41,573 bases of DNA from CAZABG01 sp964460985. Its GTDB lineage: Bacteria > Chlamydiota > Chlamydiia > Chlamydiales > Parachlamydiaceae. The notes under the pieces are model-generated. The model was not told where the DNA came from and searched no databases. It saw only the letters and a program-made list of their open reading frames with translations. Positions 1-8,277 of the stretch are shown here, one piece after another. The stretch covers positions 1-41,573 of the forward strand of contig CAYWQX010000018.1 of NCBI GenBank assembly GCA_964460985.1. Direction: 5' to 3'. How positions within the stretch are numbered: the stretch's first letter is position 1; the number at the start of each line of letters is the position of its first letter. The position numbers were made by a program, and so were the translations under genes.

Positions 1-1151
1 TCTCTCAACTTCAAAGATTATGGCTTTCGGACAACCGACTCACCTCCCTTCCCCCTCAGATCGGAAACCTCTCTCAACTTCAACAATTAGAGCTTTTGGG
101 AAACCAACTCACCTCCCTTCCCCCTCAGATCGGCAACCTCTCTCAGCTTTATCACTTAAATCTCTCAAATAACCATTTCACCGATATTCCTGAATGTTTA
201 TTTAGCTTGCCTCGAACCTGTATTATTGATATCCAGAACAACCCTATCCCGATTGAAAGACTCAGAGCCTTGCAGACTAGGGTTAACACTCCTGGCTATA
301 ATGGACCCAGATTTAATTTTAGCATTCAGGAGGAGGTTCAATCTAGCTCTACGAAGACAGCCGATGAGGTTATTCAGGAATGGGGAGGAGATCCTAGTAA
401 GCTAAAAGATAAAGAGAGTCTTAAAACGTGGCTGCAAAGGCAGAAAGACACGAAAGATTACAAAGATCATCCGAACAAGGTTAAAGAGGAGATCAAGTCT
501 ATCCTACTTTGGATGGGTCAGTTGAGTGAGGGTGATACGAAAGTTCAAGCTTATCTCATCATTCAAGAAGCTGTCGCGACCTGCGGCGACCGTGTCGCTT
601 TAGCGAGAAATGACCTCTCGTGTCTCAAAAAAATATCGGAAAGTGGTGATCTTTCACTAGACCAGCTCAAAAAACTCCTCATTGGACTGCACCGACTAGA
701 AATGGTCAAGAAGGCGGCCGAGTTAAAATTAAGCTCTATGAACGGACGGGATGACATCGAAACCCACCTACACCTGATGACCGCTTTAAAAGAGCCCCTT
801 AATCTCCCCATCGAAACAAACAGCCTTCTCTATCAAGGTATGTCTGGCTTTAGCGAGGCTGAGATTGAACAAATCAAAATAAGCATCCTGAACGAAACCT
901 CTTCGCCCGAACAAATGATATCGATCCTTATTGCTTCACCCCTCTGGAAGAAAAAGCTCGACACTCTTCCCGAAATGGCCCCCCTCCGCACAGAAATAGA
1001 GCAAAGAAAAGCCGCCTTTCAAGTAGCTGTCGAGGGAGAAGAAGCCGAATACCATGCCGAATTCCTTCGCCTCGAAAAAGAAGATTGGAATCCCTACCTT
1101 AACCTAACTACAAAACTACTGCAAACGCTCGAGACAAAAGAGGTTTTGTAA
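1..1151 (+). CDS. LRR-NEL E3 ubiquitin ligase effector (5' end outside window)
   Basis: The reading frame is open from the left edge, so the start lies outside the window; a TTG at 96 is only an internal codon of the repeats. Bases 3-180 encode 23-residue leucine-rich repeats (N-x-L-T-S-L-P-P-Q-I-G-N-L type), followed by a capping segment that ends in GYNGPRFNFS at about 290-330. The remaining ~270 residues resemble the NEL (novel E3 ligase) domain of Shigella IpaH and Salmonella SspH. The key match is CGDRVALARNDL (Cys codon 582-584), which aligns with the family's C-E-D-R-V active-site loop; the downstream LHRLEM and YQGMSGF also fit. Known NEL enzymes pass ubiquitin through this cysteine inside the host cell after type III secretion, while the LRR selects substrate and restrains activity. 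The protein is therefore most likely a secreted effector. The domain call rests on recalled motifs. Confidence 0.82.
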   Translation, partial: SQLQRLWLSDNRLTSLPPQIGNLSQLQQLELLGNQLTSLPPQIGNLSQLYHLNLSNNHFTDIPECLFSLPRTCIIDIQNNPIPIERLRALQTRVNTPGYNGPRFNFSIQEEVQSSSTKTADEVIQEWGGDPSKLKDKESLKTWLQRQKDTKDYKDHPNKVKEEIKSILLWMGQLSEGDTKVQAYLIIQEAVATCGDRVALARNDLSCLKKISESGDLSLDQLKKLLIGLHRLEMVKKAAELKLSSMNGRDDIETHLHLMTALKEPLNLPIETNSLLYQGMSGFSEAEIEQIKISILNETSSPEQMISILIASPLWKKKLDTLPEMAPLRTEIEQRKAAFQVAVEGEEAEYHAEFLRLEKEDWNPYLNLTTKLLQTLETKEVL

Positions 1152-1196
1152 CAACCAAGTTTGCAAGTGAAAATTGACTTCTAACAGCGTTTCGAA

Positions 1197-1236
1197 AAAG
1201 CATCTTTTGATGTAATTCATCATGCTCTTTTTTTAT
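1197..1236 (+). terminator. Probable intrinsic terminator of the LRR-NEL gene
   Basis: An interrupted stem (AGCAT 1199-1203 with ATGCT 1222-1226; inner GATG/CATC) is followed by seven T at 1228-1234, starting 46 bases after the stop codon. The stem is imperfect, so strength is uncertain. Confidence 0.5.
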
Positions 1237-1445
1237 TCTACTCTCTCCAATTAAAAAACCAATAAAGATCGACTCTCTATTGTTCTATCTACTCACTCTC
1301 TATCTAAATCTTGGAATTTTCTTGGGAAGAGAGACCTTTAAACGAAGGTATTTTCGCGCCATTTTCTTTCAATGCGACGCCGCCTGTGTGACACACAGGC
1401 AAGGCTAGCAGTGGAAGAAAAGGGCCGAAAAGACCGAGTTTAAAG
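1237..1445. other. Non-coding gap between the LRR-NEL gene and tRNA-Leu
   Basis: I see no gene here. The only structure is a perfect 9-bp inverted repeat GCCTGTGTG/CACACAGGC at 1382-1400 with a single-base centre. It lies 46 bases beyond the 3' end of the minus-strand tRNA-Leu and could help end or process that transcript, but no T-run follows it. Confidence 0.4.
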
Positions 1446-1527
<82 letters not shown>

Positions 1528-1624
1528 AAACAGAATGGCTTGAAGTTCCTTAATATTATCGCTTATAAGGCAATTTTGCAATCTTTAAAAAGTCTTAATG
1601 ATTGGATGTTAAAGTGATGTCGTT

Positions 1625-2899
1625 ATGAGAAAAGCCCTGCTTACCCTATTTTTGATGTGTGCCTTTGCCGAGTCGAAAGAGATCGAGGCCTACAAGCTGC
1701 AAAATGGCTTGCAGATCGTTTTGAGGCCCAATCTTGAGAATGAAGATGAGGTTGCATTTGCGATGATGGCAAAAGGGGGTTTTTCGGCTTTGCCTGAATC
1801 GGAGCAGATATCGGGAAGGGTAGCTTCCGACATTGTTTGGGAATCAGGGTTTAATGGTCAGTCTGCCGACAAAATTTCTAATATTTTATATGATGACTAC
1901 TCGGAAATGGTGCTTTCGATCGATCCCTTCGCAAGAAAAATTGAAGGATCGACCTATGAAGAGGGACTTTTGACCTGTGTGAAGCTGATTCAAGATATTT
2001 TCACAAAGCCTAATCTAAATCAAGTTGATGAGGCCTTCACCCGTTTAAAACCGACCTATAATCCTGAAATTTCCGATGAAGATCTTAATTTTGACGCCCA
2101 AGTCAATTTGATTAATACCAACGACTTTCCCCCCTTCAAGCCGATTTCTAGAAAAGATTTAAATCAAGTGGACCTCAAAGTTGCCTCCCAGTTTTTTAAA
2201 AGCGCTTTTTCCCATCCTGAAAATTTTGTTTTAGTGATAACCGGCGATTTCGATCCGGATAATGTCCGTCCCTGGCTCGATAAATACTTAGGCGAGATCC
2301 CGAACGAGGGGAAAAACATCTTTTTGCCTCCCCAGATGCCTTTATTTCCTAAGGGCATCACGACAAGAGAGGTTCAACTCAAAAATCGGGGGGTACAGGT
2401 TACAAGACTGACTCTTCCTCTCGACTTTCAGTTTTCAGAAAAGCATATTCATGAGCTTGAATACATTTGCGAAGTCATTGAAGCGAGGCTGAGAAAATTG
2501 AAATCAGAGAATTGGCTCCCGTCCGGCATTGATGTCGGCTATCAACTCCCCTTTTATCCCTACACCGACTCGACTTGGCTCTCTATTCAAATGCATGTGC
2601 CGAATCGCTATTCGGATGAACTTACAAAACAGGTATTAAAAGAAATTGCAAAACTCATAGAAACGGGTCCTACAGAAGATGAGCTCTCCAAAGCCCTCAG
2701 CCAAGTTCAACGCTCCGATGACTTTTGGCAAAAAGATAACAACTATTTAACCGGCGAGCTGATGAATCTTTTCTTATGGGGATGGGATTTGAACTCCCTT
2801 GAAAGGCATCATCATCCGGTCTTTTCTGTTCAAGGGGTTCAAGTCAAACTCAAAGAATGGATTCATCTAAACAACTATTCAAAGATATCTACAAAATGA
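1625..2899 (+). CDS. Secreted M16 (insulinase-like) protein lacking the zinc site
   Basis: The 424-residue product begins with a signal peptide (residues 1 to ~17) and has the fold landmarks of one M16 peptidase subunit: LQNGLQIVLRPN near the N-terminus and VITGDFDPDNVRPWLDKYLG in the middle. In active members the first half carries HxxEH. At the matching place, residues ~68-72, this protein reads SDIVW, so both histidines and the glutamate are gone. By analogy with alpha-type subunits of mitochondrial and bacterial M16 complexes, it is probably a non-catalytic partner or scaffold in the periplasm; no active M16 partner is in the window. The following Nudix gene starts in an ATGA overlap, so the two are co-translated. 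Confidence 0.75.
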   Translation: MRKALLTLFLMCAFAESKEIEAYKLQNGLQIVLRPNLENEDEVAFAMMAKGGFSALPESEQISGRVASDIVWESGFNGQSADKISNILYDDYSEMVLSIDPFARKIEGSTYEEGLLTCVKLIQDIFTKPNLNQVDEAFTRLKPTYNPEISDEDLNFDAQVNLINTNDFPPFKPISRKDLNQVDLKVASQFFKSAFSHPENFVLVITGDFDPDNVRPWLDKYLGEIPNEGKNIFLPPQMPLFPKGITTREVQLKNRGVQVTRLTLPLDFQFSEKHIHELEYICEVIEARLRKLKSENWLPSGIDVGYQLPFYPYTDSTWLSIQMHVPNRYSDELTKQVLKEIAKLIETGPTEDELSKALSQVQRSDDFWQKDNNYLTGELMNLFLWGWDLNSLERHHHPVFSVQGVQVKLKEWIHLNNYSKISTK

Positions 2900-3369
2900 A
2901 AGCATCCTTCGGCATCGTTTTAAAAGGTCAGAATATTCTCCTCACGCAAAGAAAAGATGTGCCCGTCTGGGTCCTTCCGGGCGGGGGCGTTGAGCCCTAT
3001 GAAACCTCCGAGGAGGCTTGCGAACGAGAAGTTTTAGAAGAAACCGGTCTTGAAGTGAAAATTCTAAGGCAGACGATGCGGCTTTCGCCTGCCAATTCCT
3101 TAAGCCAGCCCACCAATGTTTTTCTTTGTGAACTGGTTGGAGGCGAGCTTACCGTAACTGAAGAGACAAGGTCGGTCGCCTGGTATGATATAGATAGCTT
3201 ACCAGATGATCTATTCCCGCCTCACCGTCAATGGATTCAGGAATCGCTAAAACATAACCAACTGATTATCCGCGACTTAACCGAAATCAATTATACAGCC
3301 CTTTTAAAATACTTTATGACCCACCCGTGGCAGGTCATAAGGTTCGGAGTTACAAAGCTTTTAGCTTAG
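2896..3369 (+). CDS. Nudix hydrolase
   Basis: The 157-residue protein contains a complete Nudix box (G-x5-E-x7-REVLEETGL, roughly residues 26-50), which binds the metal and hydrolyses a nucleoside diphosphate linked to another group. PVWVLPGGGVEP just before it is typical of MutT-like small Nudix enzymes. The substrate cannot be predicted. I place the start at 2896 because its ATG overlaps the stop of the upstream M16-like gene (ATGA); an in-frame ATG at 2857 would force a 43-base overlap. The gene ends by sharing TTAG with the convergent superoxide dismutase gene. Confidence 0.85.
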   Translation: MKASFGIVLKGQNILLTQRKDVPVWVLPGGGVEPYETSEEACEREVLEETGLEVKILRQTMRLSPANSLSQPTNVFLCELVGGELTVTEETRSVAWYDIDSLPDDLFPPHRQWIQESLKHNQLIIRDLTEINYTALLKYFMTHPWQVIRFGVTKLLA

Positions 3370-3941
3370 TGGGTGTGGTCAATCCCCTCTTGATGCATTT
3401 CATCATGCGTTTTTTCATCCGTCTTAGGAATTAAGCCTTCGGCTTCTGCTTTGCGACGCTTTTCTTCCCACTCTTTCAAGGTTTTCTTCTCAACCGCGCA
3501 CTGGTAGCCGGCTACGTGGAAGAAGAGCTTGAATTTTTCCCATTCACTATCAAAGGCGCTCACGGCCTTCAAGTCGACAGTTTGTTTAATCTGAACGAGG
3601 GTAAAAATCAATTTATGACATGATTCGAGCTTTTGGGCTGTATCAGGCTCATTGGGTTTAATCTTTTGCTGTAAAAAGTAAGTAAGCAGAAGCTCGCCGC
3701 ACTCGTTGCACATCCGCTCTTTATTCATAACCCATCTGGTGAATTCGTTTCTGTCTTGAACCGTCTTAAATTCACTATCTTGCAACACTGTGACCCCTTT
3801 GATCATCGTTTCAACAAACTGATCGATTTGGTCGAATACCATCCCATCATGGTAGATCCCGCAAGGCATCTGGCAGTGGGAAGACAGGGGAGAAAAAGAA
3901 CAACACAGAGCTATCAAAGCGAATGGAATAAATTTTTTCAT
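3366..3941 (-). CDS. sodN: Exported nickel-type superoxide dismutase
   Basis: The 191-residue protein has a signal peptide (MKKFIPFALIALCC..., cleavage plausible after Ser21) followed at once by HCQMPCGIY. This matches the Ni-hook of nickel superoxide dismutases (H1-C2-x-x-P5-C6-G7-x-Y9 in Streptomyces), in which the new N-terminal His and the two Cys bind nickel. Downstream, LLLTYF corresponds to the family's four-helix-bundle core. Ni-SOD needs removal of residues before the His; here an export signal could do that. Unusual points are extra cysteines (CNEC and two later) and a C-terminal histidine-rich tail (THDEMHQEGIDHTH) that may bind metal. The ATG at 3941 is preceded by GAGGA; a longer upstream frame lacks support. 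It follows a membrane-protein gene by 59 bases. The role would be removal of superoxide outside the cytoplasm. Confidence 0.82.
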   Translation of the reverse strand: MKKFIPFALIALCCSFSPLSSHCQMPCGIYHDGMVFDQIDQFVETMIKGVTVLQDSEFKTVQDRNEFTRWVMNKERMCNECGELLLTYFLQQKIKPNEPDTAQKLESCHKLIFTLVQIKQTVDLKAVSAFDSEWEKFKLFFHVAGYQCAVEKKTLKEWEEKRRKAEAEGLIPKTDEKTHDEMHQEGIDHTH

Positions 3942-4000
3942 GAATCCTCGATTTTTCAATAAATTTTTAAAGGTTAATGATTTTTTCAACAAGAAGATAA

Positions 4001-5350
4001 TCAAATTCGATTAATAGCTAATGGAGTTCTTTCATTAAAAAGATCTTGTCTAACTTCTTCAGAACATTTAAGCATCAATTGTTCGAGCTGTTCCGGTTTT
4101 GCTTCTTTAATAAAACGCTCAAGACGATCCAATCGTTCTTTAATCAAAGATAGAGCATGCTTTTTATCCGCCAGACTAAATAAACCTAATTCAATCATTT
4201 CGTAGAAAGCCTTTGTAATTAAAAATGCGCAGGCTATGGTATTTGTAATGGTTAAAAAACTATTACTCAGTGATTGCTTGGTATAAATATTTGCGAGAGC
4301 ATTTTGTTCATAGTATTGCCAGAACGAAAAAAACAATGCTGAAATTTTTAAACATTTAGACGTGACGGGAAAAACATACTCCCCAAAGGTTTTCTGTTGA
4401 TGAAAGAAAAGGTCAATTGTTTCATTGGATGCTTCTACAACGCATTTAGGAGCTCCATATAGCATAGGGAAAAGCGTTAGAGTAATTCCCAATATGACAA
4501 AGAAAACCTCTTTTGAAAAATAATTGACGGCCGTTTTAGAGAGAAGTGCATCTAATATAAAAAGACCGATGCAACTAATCAAAACAATAGACCCTAAAAT
4601 TATTTTTGAAGCCAAAAAAACATGTTCTGAAGTTCTTTTTGTATTCTCTATTCGTGAATATTTCCATACACAGGTCACAACCTCTTCAATGGATGCATGC
4701 GAACGTAATAAAATAGAAAAATCGCTTTTCTCTAATAATGCTTTTTGATGCATCTGGTAAGCCTTGTTTCGAGCTTGCATGACCCATTTTATAAGTTGGT
4801 TTCTAGAAAATAGAATTTCATTGGTCAATAACTTGCTTCTATATATATCTTCAAAAGTATTAAATAAAAATAATGAAGGCAAACCTGCTTCTATAATAAA
4901 ACTAAAGAAAGCTAAAACTCTCGCAAAATCTGGGTGGTCTTTATTAAAAATTAGCGCTTCAGGAAGTGTCGGAAGCCTTTGGGCGAGTCCAAATATAATA
5001 CTTGTTAAAGCAACCGTCGTAAAAGCTTTTTTACCGAAAGTTGGTTGAAATAAAGTCTTCTCTTCTTCAGACCTGTTTTGACACATTCGAACAATAAAAA
5101 GAGCTCCACCATAAATACTCAATGAAGACCAGTCGAGACCTACAATCACAGCAGAAGAACCAACTTTTATTTTATGAAATAAAGTGCCGTCTAACTGTGA
5201 AAGGGTTGCTTTTACTGAAGGGAAGCTTACAAAAATACTAAGCGCACTCCATAGCCCAACCGATCCCGTTCTAATCCATTTCCTAGCTGAAGATAAATGA
5301 GTATCCTGACTATAAATATAATGGGAGAGCGAATCTAAGCGTACTGTCAT
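4001..5350 (-). CDS. Multipass membrane protein of unknown function
   Basis: I do not recognise this 449-residue protein. It has several hydrophobic segments, for example around VGLWSALSIFVSF, VALTSIIFGLAQ, LASKIILGSIVLISCIGLFIL and VFFVILGITLTLFPMLYG, suggesting at least six membrane spans. It ends in a charged, probably helical tail. I choose the ATG at 5350 because AAAGGA lies four bases upstream; an in-frame ATG at 5392 has no ribosome site and would leave only 9 bases to the divergent gene. A TATAAT sits at 5372-5377 on this strand. The gene is AT-rich relative to the neighbouring tlyC genes. It is followed after 59 bases by sodN and may share its transcript. Confidence 0.7.
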   Translation of the reverse strand: MTVRLDSLSHYIYSQDTHLSSARKWIRTGSVGLWSALSIFVSFPSVKATLSQLDGTLFHKIKVGSSAVIVGLDWSSLSIYGGALFIVRMCQNRSEEEKTLFQPTFGKKAFTTVALTSIIFGLAQRLPTLPEALIFNKDHPDFARVLAFFSFIIEAGLPSLFLFNTFEDIYRSKLLTNEILFSRNQLIKWVMQARNKAYQMHQKALLEKSDFSILLRSHASIEEVVTCVWKYSRIENTKRTSEHVFLASKIILGSIVLISCIGLFILDALLSKTAVNYFSKEVFFVILGITLTLFPMLYGAPKCVVEASNETIDLFFHQQKTFGEYVFPVTSKCLKISALFFSFWQYYEQNALANIYTKQSLSNSFLTITNTIACAFLITKAFYEMIELGLFSLADKKHALSLIKERLDRLERFIKEAKPEQLEQLMLKCSEEVRQDLFNERTPLAINRI

Positions 5351-5401
5351 AGCTTCCTTTAAAGAAGATGAATTATATAAATACTTAATCATTATTTGTC
5401 T
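5351..5401. promoter_or_regulatory. Divergent promoter region
   Basis: This 51-base AT-rich spacer separates the minus-strand membrane-protein gene from the plus-strand tlyC operon. On the minus strand it holds TATAAT (5372-5377), 21 bases before the ATG at 5350. A plus-strand promoter must also lie here or inside the opposite gene; I see no clear -35 box for it. Confidence 0.45.
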
Positions 5402-5716
5402 ATGAACTCATGGACAAGAAAATTGGGCGATAGTAATCTGAGTTTCATGCTCAGAGATAATCTTAAGTTAACCCTCTTTCTATTTGCTGCGATCATTGTA
5501 TTTGAGTGGGGAGTTCATTCTGCGAATCTTCAATCCGAAAAATTTATCGAGCAAAAAGAGAGGCTCGAACTACATATTACGAAAGCCACCTTAAAGCAAG
5601 AGAGATTGAAAGCAATGCTTATGAGCGAATCGGATCCGGCATGGATTGAGCTTACCCTCATGAGGGTTCTTGGCGTAATCCCCGAGGGAACTAAAAAAAT
5701 CTATTTCAATGATTAG
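5402..5716 (+). CDS. Small single-pass membrane protein, FtsL/DivIC-like topology
   Basis: The 104-residue product has a short cytoplasmic N-terminus, one membrane segment (about LTLFLFAAIIVFEWGV), then a probable coiled coil (KFIEQKERLELHITKATLKQERLK) and a compact C-terminal motif ELTLMRVLGVIPEGTKKIYF. That layout resembles FtsL/DivIC-type division proteins, but the sequence alone does not prove it. I use the ATG at 5402; a TTG two codons earlier is possible. It overlaps the next tlyC gene by 8 bases, so it heads that operon. From memory, Chlamydia also has a small uncharacterised gene just before its paired tlyC genes. Confidence 0.7.
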   Translation: MNSWTRKLGDSNLSFMLRDNLKLTLFLFAAIIVFEWGVHSANLQSEKFIEQKERLELHITKATLKQERLKAMLMSESDPAWIELTLMRVLGVIPEGTKKIYFND

Positions 5717-6953
5717 TTTTCTCATAATCCTCTTTTTGTTTTTGATGTATGCCGGAGCCTATGTGTCGGCAGCCGAAACGGCACTGTTTTCCTTATCCCC
5801 GTCCAAAATAAAAGCATTTAAAGGCGACCGGGATCCCACCAAGCAATTGATTTCAGAGCTTCTCTCCAAGTCACGCGATCTTTTGGTCACTCTCTTCATG
5901 CTCAATACGATCTGCAATATTTTACTCCAGAACGTAGCTTCAGCCTTTTTTGGAGGAGATGCAAGCTTATGGTTAAAAGTCGGTATTCCGTTAGTTTTGA
6001 CGCTCGTTTTTGGAGAGATTATCCCTAAATACTATGGCCTTCAAAACAACGTTTCCTTATCGATGAAAGTGGCTCCGACTATCTCCTTTTTAAAAAGGAC
6101 TCTCGGACCCATCCGGCGCTTTACAGTTTACGTGACCACCCCCATTTCCCGGGCGATGTTCTTCTTTCTTCGAAAAGAAGATCAGCTAAGCCGGGATGAA
6201 ATCACCGAAGTTGTAAAAACGAGCGAGAAGCAAGGGGTGCTAACTTCAGAAGAAAGCCGGCTTATCGGAGGCTTTCTTGATCTTCAAGATATCGAGGTCA
6301 AAGAAATTATGTGGCCAAGAGAAGATATTCTATCCTACGATATCACCCAGCCGCTCTCTAAACTAACTCACCTTTTTGTAGAAGATCATTGTACAAGACT
6401 TCCCGTCATAAGAAACTCGATCGATGACGTCATCGGCTTAATAGACGCCTACACGTTCTTCATGAATCAACCGAATATAAAAAAACCGGAAGATGTCCTT
6501 AAATTCATAAAAAAACCATTCTATGTACCGGAAAATACTCATGCTAAAGTCTTGCTGAGACGATTAAACAAAGAGGATCGGGAGTTAGCTCTTTGCGTAG
6601 ATGAATACGGATCCATTACCGGCCTTATCACAAGAGAGGATTTGCTAGAGGTTGTAGTTGGCCAGATTGTCGATTCAAGAGATCAGGATACCAATTACAC
6701 AAGGCAAAATGAAAATGAGATCATTGCTTATGGCAAAATGGAGCTTTTAGAGTTTAACGATTTGTTCGAGGCCGATCTTGAAAGCCAGGAGGGTTTAGTT
6801 ACACTTGGAGGCTGGCTCACTGAGCAAGCAGGAGACATCCCGAAGCCAGGGTACAAACTTGAGAAAAAGGGGTTTTTATTTCAGGTTCTTGCTAGCAGCC
6901 CGACTCGCGTAGAGAGAATCTACGTTCGTAAATTGCAGGGGACAGATGGATAG
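5709..6953 (+). CDS. tlyC: CNNM/TlyC-type transporter-like protein 1 (DUF21-CBS-CorC)
   Basis: The 414-residue protein has the standard order: an N-terminal CNNM/DUF21 membrane domain (residues ~1-170, with ETALFSLSPSKI and FGEIIPK), a pair of CBS domains (~190-320, with VKEIMWPREDI and CVDEYGSITGLITREDLLE), and a C-terminal CorC/HlyC domain (~330-410, ending LGGWLTEQAGDIPKPG...). Such proteins are called hemolysin-like but are mostly linked to magnesium/cobalt transport or its regulation at the inner membrane. It overlaps the preceding small gene and the following paralogue by 8 bases each, so the three are one operon. Confidence 0.9.
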   Translation: MISFLIILFLFLMYAGAYVSAAETALFSLSPSKIKAFKGDRDPTKQLISELLSKSRDLLVTLFMLNTICNILLQNVASAFFGGDASLWLKVGIPLVLTLVFGEIIPKYYGLQNNVSLSMKVAPTISFLKRTLGPIRRFTVYVTTPISRAMFFFLRKEDQLSRDEITEVVKTSEKQGVLTSEESRLIGGFLDLQDIEVKEIMWPREDILSYDITQPLSKLTHLFVEDHCTRLPVIRNSIDDVIGLIDAYTFFMNQPNIKKPEDVLKFIKKPFYVPENTHAKVLLRRLNKEDRELALCVDEYGSITGLITREDLLEVVVGQIVDSRDQDTNYTRQNENEIIAYGKMELLEFNDLFEADLESQEGLVTLGGWLTEQAGDIPKPGYKLEKKGFLFQVLASSPTRVERIYVRKLQGTDG

Positions 6954-8166
6954 TATCTTTTTCTGGTTTCTTCTTAACCTCATCGCCACCTGCTTTCTCG
7001 CCCTTTATTCTATGGGGGAGATGGCCTTAGTCTCTTTTAATAAAATAAGGCTGCAGTTTTATCTTAAAGAGGGTTCTAAAAGGGCCGAATGGCTGAATTT
7101 TCTTCTGAAAAATCCATCGAGGCTCTTTGGCACGACTCTGATCGGAGTGAATGTCGCCATGATGTTCGGCTCTGAATTTGGACGGGAATTTTTCTCGCAA
7201 ATGGGAATCGATCCCGATTTCGCCCCCCTTTTCCAGGTTCCTTTTGTCATCATCTTTGGAGAGCTCGCTCCCCAATTCGCCGCCAGAAGCTTTTCTGAAC
7301 ATGTCGCAATCCTTTTATCTCCCGTTCTTTATTTTAGCTCCAAAATCATGGCTCCCTTTGTGATTATCCTAGGATGGATATCCAAGCTAGCTAATCGTTT
7401 GCTCGGGGGCCATGAAACCCACCATGAGATGTTCTTAACTTTAGAAGAACTTCAAAAGATTCTGGAAGAACAAGAAGATGATCGTATTCACGGACAGAAT
7501 CGAGACTTCGACTCGCTCGTTACAAGTATTTTTCGCTTAAGAGGTAAAACCGCTCGCAAGATTATGACGCCTCTTAATGAAGTGTTTACCCTCTCTTCAA
7601 ACACAACGGTCGCCCAATTTAGAAAAAGCTTAAAAAGACCGGTCGCCTTTATCCCCATCTATAACAAAAATCCTCAAAATATTATTGGCATCACCTTTAT
7701 CAGAGATTTAATTCGTGCAGGAGAGACCGATAAAGTCAGAGACTATTCTAAGGCGCCCTGGTTTATAACCGAAAACACCCCGCTTCTTCAAATTCTTAAG
7801 CAATTTCAGAAAAACAGCCAAACGGTAGCCTGTGTTTTAAATAATAAAGGTCAAGCCCAGGGTTTCTTAAGTTTAGATGATCTTTTAGAAGACATTTTCG
7901 GAAAAAATTATCACACCCACACCAAAGCCCGTAAAGTCATCGATGTAACAGTCTCAGGCGATATGACGGTCCAAAAATTCAATAAAGAATTTGGAACGAA
8001 CCTTCCTTTTGATGAGGAGGAAGAGACCTTGTCGGATTATCTCAAAACTCATTTCGATCATCATCCGGAAGTGGGTGAATCGTACCTTGTCGCTCCCTAC
8101 GAATTGATCGTAAAAGAGTCAACCATTTTAGATATTAAAAGCATCCAGGTGAAATCGAGGATTTAA
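6946..8166 (+). CDS. tlyC: CNNM/TlyC-type transporter-like protein 2
   Basis: This 406-residue paralogue has the same architecture: DUF21 membrane domain (residues ~1-180, GEMALVSFNKIRLQFYL and FGELAPQFAARS), CBS pair (~195-330, KIMTPLNEVFTL and CVLNNKGQAQGFLSLDDLLEDIFG) and CorC/HlyC domain. It is quite diverged from its neighbour, so the duplication is old. A tandem tlyC pair followed by nifS and a PP2C phosphatase is the order I recall in Chlamydia; here accessory DNA of about 6 kb separates the pair from nifS. Confidence 0.88.
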   Translation: MDSIFFWFLLNLIATCFLALYSMGEMALVSFNKIRLQFYLKEGSKRAEWLNFLLKNPSRLFGTTLIGVNVAMMFGSEFGREFFSQMGIDPDFAPLFQVPFVIIFGELAPQFAARSFSEHVAILLSPVLYFSSKIMAPFVIILGWISKLANRLLGGHETHHEMFLTLEELQKILEEQEDDRIHGQNRDFDSLVTSIFRLRGKTARKIMTPLNEVFTLSSNTTVAQFRKSLKRPVAFIPIYNKNPQNIIGITFIRDLIRAGETDKVRDYSKAPWFITENTPLLQILKQFQKNSQTVACVLNNKGQAQGFLSLDDLLEDIFGKNYHTHTKARKVIDVTVSGDMTVQKFNKEFGTNLPFDEEEETLSDYLKTHFDHHPEVGESYLVAPYELIVKESTILDIKSIQVKSRI

Positions 8167-8215
8167 TCGGACAAAAGAGTAAAGCGCGATGCGACTGCAT
8201 AAATCCAACGAGCCG

Positions 8216-8244
8216 GCTTAAAAAAAATTAAGCAAAGATTTTTT
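8216..8244 (+). terminator. Possible weak terminator after the tlyC pair
   Basis: GCTTAA (8216-8221) can pair with TTAAGC (8228-8233), followed shortly by a T-run at 8239-8244. The stem is short and AT-rich, so this is only a candidate. Confidence 0.3.
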
Positions 8245-8277
8245 ACACAATTTTTATAAATTTAAAAAAATATCATA

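Noticed and set aside
1382..1400. Perfect palindrome as a terminator for tRNA-Leu
   Set aside because: No T-run follows on either strand, so it is noted in the gap entry but not called a terminator.
4524..5048. Plus-strand frames opposite the multipass membrane protein
   Set aside because: The minus-strand frame is long, has a ribosome site and membrane segments; the plus-strand frames have neither.
7027..7302. Minus-strand open frames inside tlyC gene 2
   Set aside because: They lie opposite a well-conserved CorC-type gene, have no family signature and no ribosome site; they are shadows.
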